Shown in pieces: positions 58,128 to 64,000 of a stretch of 64,000 bases of DNA. Made by a program: the position numbers and the translations under genes. The first letter of the stretch is position 1. Each line of letters begins with the position of its first letter. Location of the stretch: positions 1,364,001-1,428,000 of the forward strand of contig NZ_CP023396.1 of the NCBI RefSeq assembly GCF_008808095.1, in the 5' to 3' direction. This DNA comes from Pseudoalteromonas ruthenica (lineage in GTDB: Bacteria; Pseudomonadota; Gammaproteobacteria; Enterobacterales; Alteromonadaceae). The notes beneath the pieces were generated by a model. That model worked only from the letters and a program-made list of their open reading frames with translations, searched no databases and was not told the origin of the DNA.

Positions 58128-59795
58128 TTAATTGCTCTTGTCTTTTTCCAATTTCTGCCAGTAGTCTTTTACTGAGTCTTTCATTTCTTTACGCAGTAAC
58201 ATGATGCCAAACAAGTTCGGCAAGGTCATCACCACGATGGCTACGGCGGCGAGCTTCCATACCAAAGTGGTGTCGGCAAATGATGCCCAAAAGAAACCGG
58301 CCACATAAAATACGCGATACGGCATCACCGAGCGCGAACCCAATAAATAGGTCATCGCCCTATCCCCGTAGTAAGACCACGCTATCGCCGTAGAGAAGGC
58401 AAACAGTAATAAGCCTATAGACACGATATACTTACCATTGTCGCCCAAGAAGCCACGCGTAAAGGCTTTCGTGGTCAGCTCGGCGGAGTGCACTAGGGAT
58501 TTACCCATCACACTGATACTGTCATCGACTATCTGGCCATCTTTCACTTCCACTTCACCGGTGTAGACGTGACGCTCAGTAATGCCAAAACGCAGGTCTT
58601 CAGCCACTGAACGTGAGTGCAAAATGGTGAAATCTTTATTTATAGCTTTGCCGTTAATTACGTTGATAGTGCCGTTGTAAGGCGCAACGTCACTGCCGTT
58701 ACCGTTAAGGTAGTTGTAGAGATCGGTGCGGTCTTCATCACTTTGGTCTGAGTAGTTCCCTTGCAGCACGGTCATTGAACTGCGCTCAAAGTGTGTATCA
58801 AATTTTTCGTTCCACACCCCTGATGACAAGATCACTAAACCGGTTAACGTACAAATGATAATAGTGTCGATAAACGGCTCTAAAATTGACACCATGCCCT
58901 CGGATACAGGCTCATCGGCTTTGGCTGACGCGTGAGCGATAGGTGCCGAGCCCTGACCAGCTTCATTTGAAAATAGACCTCGGTTTACACCTCGGTTAAA
59001 GGCATAAGCAAAGCTGGCACCCAAGAAACCACCGGCGGCGGCTGAGCCTGTGAAGGCCTCGGTAAATACCGAAGCAAACGAAGGGCCTATATTCTCAATG
59101 TTATAGAAAATGACCAGGAGCGCGCCAATTACATAGACAGCGGCCATTAGCGGTACGATTTTCGAGGTAATCGCGGCGATGCGTTTAATGCCGCCAAGGA
59201 TCACTAAGGCTAGTAAGATAGATAGAACGACCCCTGTGGCCATAGGTTCAAAACCAAAAGTGGCTTCCATACCCTGGGCAATATTATTAATTTGCGGCAG
59301 ACTACCGGTACCAAAGGAGCTAATAACGGTGGCAATGGCAAATAAAATAGCTAACCACTTCATGTTTAGGCGTTTGTCCATGTAATACATGGGACCCCCT
59401 GCCATGGTGCCATCTTCGGTTTTCTCGCGATATTTGTGCGATAGCGTTACTTCCACAAATTTTGTGGTCATGCCGAAAAATGCCGTCATCCACATCCAAA
59501 ACAGTGCTGCGGGGCCACCGATGGAGATGGCCAAAGCAACACCACCGATGTTACCAGTGCCCACTGTTCCGGACAGCGCAGTAGAAAGAGCTTGGAAGTG
59601 CGTGGTATCACCCTGGTGCGATTTTTTATCATATTTACCAGAGACGATGCGCACGGCATGTTTGAAGTAGCGAACCTGAGGGAATTTTAGATAAATCGTA
59701 AAAAATAAACCCACACCAAGCAAAACATAGGGGAACCAAACGGAACCACCAAGCATGGAGTCGAGGGTATCAAAGAAGTTTCCTAGGGCATCCAC
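58128..59795 (-). CDS. Alanine/sodium symporter family protein (AGCS)
   Basis: Sodium-coupled amino acid carrier in the inner membrane, 555 residues, with about ten helices. Family motifs: [13 protein letters not shown] (77-88), [13 protein letters not shown] (277-289) and GGPMYYM. It is longer than most AGCS members (about 450-480) because of a hydrophilic, externally facing insertion of roughly 100 residues at about 333-435. Alanine or glycine is the likely substrate. It stands alone with its own terminator. Confidence 0.92.
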   Translation of the reverse strand: MDALGNFFDTLDSMLGGSVWFPYVLLGVGLFFTIYLKFPQVRYFKHAVRIVSGKYDKKSHQGDTTHFQALSTALSGTVGTGNIGGVALAISIGGPAALFWMWMTAFFGMTTKFVEVTLSHKYREKTEDGTMAGGPMYYMDKRLNMKWLAILFAIATVISSFGTGSLPQINNIAQGMEATFGFEPMATGVVLSILLALVILGGIKRIAAITSKIVPLMAAVYVIGALLVIFYNIENIGPSFASVFTEAFTGSAAAGGFLGASFAYAFNRGVNRGLFSNEAGQGSAPIAHASAKADEPVSEGMVSILEPFIDTIIICTLTGLVILSSGVWNEKFDTHFERSSMTVLQGNYSDQSDEDRTDLYNYLNGNGSDVAPYNGTINVINGKAINKDFTILHSRSVAEDLRFGITERHVYTGEVEVKDGQIVDDSISVMGKSLVHSAELTTKAFTRGFLGDNGKYIVSIGLLLFAFSTAIAWSYYGDRAMTYLLGSRSVMPYRVFYVAGFFWASFADTTLVWKLAAVAIVVMTLPNLFGIMLLRKEMKDSVKDYWQKLEKDKSN

Positions 59796-59894
59796 GGGTA
59801 TATTTCCTCTTTTATTATTATGTCTAACTGCGAACTATGACAGCATCTCACAAGGTTGCGAATATGTTAAAGCATTTGTTATTAAAATGAAGCA

Positions 59895-59922
59895 TAAAAA
59901 AGGCGCTTAAACGCGCCTTTTT
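59895..59922 (-). terminator. Terminator after the M14 carboxypeptidase gene
   Basis: AAAAGGCGC (59898-59906) pairs with GCGCCTTTT (59913-59921) across a six-base loop. Confidence 0.8.
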
Positions 59923-59923
59923 G

Positions 59924-61051
59924 TTATCTTAGCTTATCAACCACCGCGATAATGGCGGCTAACGTGTCTTGCCCAAACTGATAGGACCGTCTGTCTGACC
60001 AGCCGTAGTCTATATCTGGCAAGTTAGCGTTGTCTTTAAATGGCATCTCTACGGTATAAGCCAAGGCTTTAAACTCCTCACCAACGGCGCAAGAAGCCAC
60101 TGTTAGGTTAGCCTCGCCAGGAGCATCCTTGTCATAGCCGAATTCATCTTGGAATTCTGGTGTAATAGTCAAAAGTGCATCTTTAAAGGTGTTTTCTAAA
60201 TCCTCGAGGCGAGCGTCATAGCTTGGGATCCCCTCGCCGCCAGCAACAAAGTTATAAGGCAATGCTTCGTCACCGTGGATATCGAGATACATATCCAATC
60301 CAACTTCGCGCATTTTGTTTAGTACTAGGTAAACTTCTGGGCTCTGGTCCATGCTCGGGGTGGCCCATTCACGATTCAAGTTGACACCAGCAGCATTGGT
60401 GCGCAGATGACCACGCACACTGCCATCAGGGTTCATATTAGGAACGATGTAGAATACTGCTTTCGATAGCAACTTCGCCGCATGAGGGTCCTCGTCGTCG
60501 AGTAATTTATGCAATAACCCCTCAACAAACCACTCGGCCATGGTTTCACCTGGGTGTTGACGAGCGGTGATCCAAATCGCCTTTTTATCAGCGCTTGGCT
60601 CGCCAATACGCAGCATCGTCATATCGCGACCATCTAAGGTGGTACCGAGGTTTTCAGCATCACAGATAGCATGACTTTGCGCCCAATAAATTAAATCAAG
60701 ATGACGCTCATAACTGTAAGGGGCAAAATAAGCAAAGAACACCTGAGAACACTCTGGTTCAAAGTCGATAATCAAAGTGCCGTTGTCATAACGCGTAGGC
60801 ACGCGGAACCATGTTTGTCGATCATAGGACGCAACGGCTTGGTAGTCATCCCAGCCCTCTGGGTATGCCGACTCTTTTAGATTATTAATGTGCAAGCAGT
60901 GTTCAACGAAAGGTGTGGTTTCTAGACGAAAGTGAAACCATTGAAAAAACGCGGACTGATTGTCTTTATTAATCTCAAGTTGGATATCCAGTGGCGATTC
61001 ACAGGCGATAACCTTGATATTACCACTATCGAAATTACTGGTGATGTTCAT
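59924..61051 (-). CDS. M14 cytosolic carboxypeptidase-like protein
   Basis: A 375-residue zinc carboxypeptidase of the cytosolic carboxypeptidase (CCP) type, with an N-terminal beta domain (about 1-120) and the peptidase domain. Zinc motifs are RQHPGET (His and Glu) and DIHGDE (His), and the catalytic Glu is probably in YTVEMPF. Eukaryotic relatives remove glutamate from tubulin tails; bacterial substrates are unknown. It has no signal peptide. Confidence 0.9.
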   Translation of the reverse strand: MNITSNFDSGNIKVIACESPLDIQLEINKDNQSAFFQWFHFRLETTPFVEHCLHINNLKESAYPEGWDDYQAVASYDRQTWFRVPTRYDNGTLIIDFEPECSQVFFAYFAPYSYERHLDLIYWAQSHAICDAENLGTTLDGRDMTMLRIGEPSADKKAIWITARQHPGETMAEWFVEGLLHKLLDDEDPHAAKLLSKAVFYIVPNMNPDGSVRGHLRTNAAGVNLNREWATPSMDQSPEVYLVLNKMREVGLDMYLDIHGDEALPYNFVAGGEGIPSYDARLEDLENTFKDALLTITPEFQDEFGYDKDAPGEANLTVASCAVGEEFKALAYTVEMPFKDNANLPDIDYGWSDRRSYQFGQDTLAAIIAVVDKLR

Positions 61052-61126
61052 ACTTTATCCTTTCAGACATGAGAAGTAGTGATGCTCGCAGACTAGCACA
61101 GCCCCTGCAGAGCAACAATTAACAAC

Positions 61127-61158
61127 AAAAAAGCCGGTGCGCTAAAAAGCGACCGGCT
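61127..61158 (-). terminator. Terminator after the GAPDH gene
   Basis: On the minus strand CAGCCGGTCGC pairs, with one bulge, with GCGCACCGGCT around a TTTTTA loop, followed by T residues. Confidence 0.75.
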
Positions 61159-61178
61159 GTGAACTAACTTGGTTTTTA

Positions 61179-62624
61179 TTAGCGTGGCAAGCTTGGGTGG
61201 GCAATTTCAGCCATATCTTGCATACAACGCACAACCTGACAGCTGTAACCAAACTCATTATCATACCAAACGTAAAGCACAACGCGCTCACCATCAACAA
61301 TAGTTGCTTGGGAATCCACCACACCGGCATAACGGCTACCAACAAGGTCGGTAGAGACGATTTCTGTTGAAGCGGTGTAATCGATTTGATCGCGTAGCTC
61401 TGAGTGTAATGCGGTCTCGCGTAAGAAGGCATTCAGCTCTTCAACACTGGTCCCCTTTTCCAAGTTAAGGTTAAGGATAGCCATTGATACATTCGGTGTC
61501 GGCACACGAATAGCATTACCGGTTAGCTTACCTTCAAGTTCAGGCAAGGCTTTGGATACAGCTTTCGCCGCACCAGTAGAGGTAATAACCATATTGAGCG
61601 CAGCAGCGCGACCACGGCGCTCAGCTTTGTGGTAATTATCAATTAAGTTTTGGTCGTTAGTGTATGAGTGTACGGTCTCAACGTGACCATTTTTAATACC
61701 AAACTTATCATTTAAAGCTTTTAGCGTCGGCGTAATGGCGTTAGTGGTACAGCTTGCAGCACACACAATTTTATCTTCAGGTTTGATATCTTGGTTGTTA
61801 ACACCGTAAACAATGTTCTTGATATCGCCTTTTGCCGGTGCTGTTAGTAATACTTTCGAAGCACCTTTTGACTCTAGGTGTTGGCCTAGGCCTGCTTCAT
61901 CTTTCCAAATACCAGTGTTATCAACAACTAACGCATCCTCAATACCATATGCAGTGTAGTCAACTTCACTTGGCGAGTTGGCATAAATCACTTGGATGTA
62001 GCTGCCGTTAGCTTTAATGGCATTACGCTCATTATCAACGGTGATAGAGCCGTTGAATGGGCCATGAATTGAATCACGACGCAATAGGCTAGCTCGTTTT
62101 TCAAGATCCCCATCTTTACCACCACGTACCACAATGGCGCGTAAACGTAAGTCGGCATACGGGCCTGACTTTTCGATTAACAAGCGCGCTAACAAGCGAC
62201 CAATACGGCCAAAACCATATAAAACCACATCACGCGGTGCTTTTGGCTCACCTGGATTAGTGATTTCTGCAAGCTCGTCTTTTAAAAATTCTTCTAACGA
62301 GCGACCTTTGGCCGCATCTTTATATAGGAAGCTGTAAGCCAATTTACCAATATCGATACGGCCAGAGCTAAGTTCCATGTTGCTGATCGCTTCTAACACC
62401 GGGTAGCTTTCGCGCAGACGTAGTTTAGAGTCTTCAAATTGCGCCACGGTTTTGTGCGCTTTGATAATATCGATGGTGCTGGCGTTGACCAGAGGGCGGC
62501 CATAAACGGCAATTTCGATACCACGGTTGCGATACAGTTTACCAATGATGGGTTGCATACTTTCAGCGTAGTCTTGGCGTTCTTGCCAGCTGTTCAAGTA
62601 CTCTTGCTCGTGAGATGAGGTCAT
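61179..62624 (-). CDS. Glyceraldehyde-3-phosphate dehydrogenase, long form
   Basis: NAD(P)-dependent GAPDH of 481 residues. The dehydrogenase core starts near residue 132 with GFGRIGR (137-143) and has the catalytic Cys292 in ASCTTNA, with HSYTNDQ and YDNEFGYS downstream. The first 130 residues are an extra helical domain found in the long GAPDH of many marine gammaproteobacteria and absent from E. coli GapA. It may serve gluconeogenesis or another special flux; this is inferred from other organisms and not shown here. Confidence 0.92.
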   Translation of the reverse strand: MTSSHEQEYLNSWQERQDYAESMQPIIGKLYRNRGIEIAVYGRPLVNASTIDIIKAHKTVAQFEDSKLRLRESYPVLEAISNMELSSGRIDIGKLAYSFLYKDAAKGRSLEEFLKDELAEITNPGEPKAPRDVVLYGFGRIGRLLARLLIEKSGPYADLRLRAIVVRGGKDGDLEKRASLLRRDSIHGPFNGSITVDNERNAIKANGSYIQVIYANSPSEVDYTAYGIEDALVVDNTGIWKDEAGLGQHLESKGASKVLLTAPAKGDIKNIVYGVNNQDIKPEDKIVCAASCTTNAITPTLKALNDKFGIKNGHVETVHSYTNDQNLIDNYHKAERRGRAAALNMVITSTGAAKAVSKALPELEGKLTGNAIRVPTPNVSMAILNLNLEKGTSVEELNAFLRETALHSELRDQIDYTASTEIVSTDLVGSRYAGVVDSQATIVDGERVVLYVWYDNEFGYSCQVVRCMQDMAEIAHPSLPR

Positions 62625-62923
62625 TGTTTCTGCCTTTGAAATTTGTTTTGAACGGATATAGCCCGAGGAGGGAATGTGTCATCACAAAGTGAGAGCGTGA
62701 TCAAGGACAATATACCTCCTAGCAGGCGGGCATATTCTAATGCAAAGCGCGAGCAATAACCACCTCTACATTACTCTTGGGTACAAGGTGTCTCCCTATA
62801 ACGCTTTGAGCTACAATAAAATCAATGACTAAAGCGGCTTTACACCCATTGACGAAAAGTAACGTCAATTTCAGCGCATAACATGATGGTGTGAGCGCAC
62901 TAATACAAAGAAAAGGAATAACC
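62625..62923. other. Divergent intergenic region before the DUF2989 gene (299 bp)
   Basis: Spacer between the divergent GAPDH and DUF2989 genes. It contains the inverted repeat ATTGACG/CGTCAAT (62848-62854 and 62863-62869, eight-base spacer), a possible operator, and the promoters of both genes. No convincing coding frame. Confidence 0.6.
62848..62869. promoter_or_regulatory. Inverted repeat upstream of the DUF2989 gene
   Basis: A 7-bp perfect inverted repeat with an eight-base spacer about 55 bases upstream of the ATG. Possible operator; regulator unknown. Confidence 0.3.
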
Positions 62924-63718
62924 ATGCGACTTATTATCGGCTTGGCCTTAGTTACAACGTTGAGCGGCTGTGACTCAAGCCTGACAGTGCGGGAAGTCTG
63001 TGAGCAAACTCCGGCCATGTGTAATGACTTAAACACAGACAGTCACTGCCGACATGAACGCGCAGAAGTGATCATTAGTCGCTTTCATGAGTATGAAAAG
63101 CCGACTTTGGAGCGAAAATACCAATTATTAAAAGACTTTGAACGTTACAGCCAATGTGTCAATCTCGCTTCAAAAATTGAACACATAAAGCTTAAAGAAA
63201 AGACCGCCTCACGTTATAAGGGCTATCACACGGCACAAAAAGAAATTAATCGCTTACTTTATGAAACCCGTGGTAGTAATCACCCAGGGCTGCTGTATTT
63301 TCACTGGTCGCGTAACAACGATAATAGTGCACTGCAAAAACTGCTGTCGATGCAAGAAGACACAAAAGTAAAAAACAGCCGAGATGCACAGTTTTACCTC
63401 GCTAGCTATTACATGAAGGTAGACACCGAAAAGACCTTGGATCACTTATACCGTAGTCTTGAGCTTAATGGTGCTGAACAACAGCCTCACCCTGAAGTGC
63501 TTACTTCACTGGTCAATATTTTCTATCAGCAAGAACAGTATAATTTAGCGTATACCTTTGCGGTGGTGGCCAAGCAGGCCGGCGTGGAAAACATTGACTT
63601 TGCGCCTTTGCGCGCAAGAGCCTTAGATGACGGCCATGATCTCGAGCGCCTAGATACCTTAGCACAAACTACTTACGAGCAAATCATGAGCGGACAATTC
63701 CGCTCGCCCCGCTCATAA
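62924..63718 (+). CDS. DUF2989 family lipoprotein
   Basis: A 264-residue predicted lipoprotein: the signal ends in the lipobox LSGC (Cys16). The mature part has four early cysteines (VCEQTPAMCNDL, SHCRHERAE, QCVNLA) and a helical, TPR-like C-terminal half (RSLELNGAEQQPHPEVLTSL). It fits DUF2989, a family of unknown role in marine gammaproteobacteria. The ATG at 62924 has an AAGGAA ribosome site; an upstream in-frame start at 62891 gives no signal peptide. Confidence 0.82.
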   Translation: MRLIIGLALVTTLSGCDSSLTVREVCEQTPAMCNDLNTDSHCRHERAEVIISRFHEYEKPTLERKYQLLKDFERYSQCVNLASKIEHIKLKEKTASRYKGYHTAQKEINRLLYETRGSNHPGLLYFHWSRNNDNSALQKLLSMQEDTKVKNSRDAQFYLASYYMKVDTEKTLDHLYRSLELNGAEQQPHPEVLTSLVNIFYQQEQYNLAYTFAVVAKQAGVENIDFAPLRARALDDGHDLERLDTLAQTTYEQIMSGQFRSPRS

Positions 63719-63736
63719 GTAAATTCCATAAAAAGT

Positions 63737-63762
63737 AAAAAGCAGCCTTAAGGCTGCTTTTT
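63737..63762. terminator. Bidirectional terminator between the DUF2989 gene and ihfA
   Basis: AAAAAGCAGCC (63737-63747 region) pairs with GGCTGCTTTTT across TTAA, with T tracts on both sides. Confidence 0.88.
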
Positions 63763-63764
63763 TA

Positions 63765-64000
63765 TTACTTTAATTTGCTAGTGCCCACTTCAACACGGGT
63801 TTTTAGCTTTTGTCCGGGTCTAAAAGTGACCACTCGGCGCGCCGAGATAGGAATATCTTCTCCGGTTTTGGGGTTACGACCTGGTCGCTCTTTCTTATCA
63901 CGAAGATCGAAGTTGCCAAAGCCGGAAAGCTTAATTTGCTCCCCATTTTCTAAAGCTGAGCGGATTTCTTCAAAAAACGCTTCAACTAGTTCTTTGGCAT
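63765..64000 (-). CDS. ihfA: Integration host factor subunit alpha, C-terminal part
   Basis: DNA-bending architectural protein. The frame runs off the window end, and about 78 C-terminal residues are visible: [30 protein letters not shown] (the beta-arm with the DNA-intercalating Pro) and [13 protein letters not shown], a near match to E. coli IhfA. The C-terminal tail VEVGTSKLK differs from E. coli. The first 20 or so residues, including the start, are outside the window. Its start side probably carries pheT, as in E. coli, but this cannot be seen. Confidence 0.95.
   Translation of the reverse strand, partial: AKELVEAFFEEIRSALENGEQIKLSGFGNFDLRDKKERPGRNPKTGEDIPISARRVVTFRPGQKLKTRVEVGTSKLK

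Overview
The window is ordinary bacterial chromosome from a marine-type gammaproteobacterium, most likely an Alteromonadales lineage (Pseudoalteromonas, Idiomarina, Alteromonas or Shewanella-like). The evidence is the gene set: cbb3 oxidase with CcoG, an Fnr close to the E. coli protein, E. coli-like neighbourhoods (fnr-uspE, yfbV-ackA-pta, yffB-dapE, mrp/metG, yceJ-yceI), and families typical of that order (DUF2987, DUF2989, DUF3718, CLCA_X, the 480-residue GAPDH). Genes are tightly packed on both strands and separated by short hairpin-T terminators. I see no rRNA, tRNA, CRISPR array, insertion sequence, prophage or integron.

Layout: 1-6045 holds ccoN (3' end), ccoOQP and the maturation genes ccoH, ccoI, ccoS and a TauE/SafE-like membrane protein. 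6083-8898 holds fnr, uspE and ttcA. 8941-15584 holds a Bax-like glucosaminidase with a DUF2987 protein, a dGTPase, two outer-membrane proteins (DUF481, DcaP-like) and an exported glutaminase. 15700-22671 holds a DUF3718 protein, xthA, a membrane protein, rlmA, yfbV and ackA-pta. 22919-25962 is a coupled run of an ACT protein, an EIIA-Glc-like protein, yffB, dapE and an M15 peptidase. 25931-34303 holds an EamA transporter, alaA broken by an in-frame stop, an Hpt protein, a DTW-domain tRNA modifier, an HExxH protein, an EAL protein, dcd and mrp. 34476-46390 holds metG, a quinone oxidoreductase, a KfrA-like coiled coil, a LysR regulator, an isocitrate dehydrogenase-like paralogue, an exported gluzincin and cytochrome b561-yceI. 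46457-64000 holds a prolyl oligopeptidase, a GbsR regulator, two M14 peptidases, ccoG with its own sigma-54 regulator, a DUF349 operon, an alanine/sodium symporter, a long GAPDH, a DUF2989 lipoprotein and ihfA (3' part).

The main theme is respiration under low oxygen: the cbb3 oxidase, its copper and heme maturation genes, Fnr and UspE at one end, and CcoG at the other. The most interesting signal is around ccoG. A PAS-AAA-Fis activator gene lies just upstream; between the two genes is a perfect 20-bp inverted repeat, followed at the right distance by a consensus -24/-12 promoter. A third copy of the same palindrome core lies over the probable promoter of the activator itself. Together these look like a complete autoregulated sigma-54 switch for a cbb3 assembly factor. 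Other points worth attention are the nonsense codon in alaA, an EIIA-like protein that keeps the phosphorylated His but lacks the partner His, an isocitrate dehydrogenase-like protein with Phe in place of the catalytic Tyr, and three phased repeats upstream of ackA.
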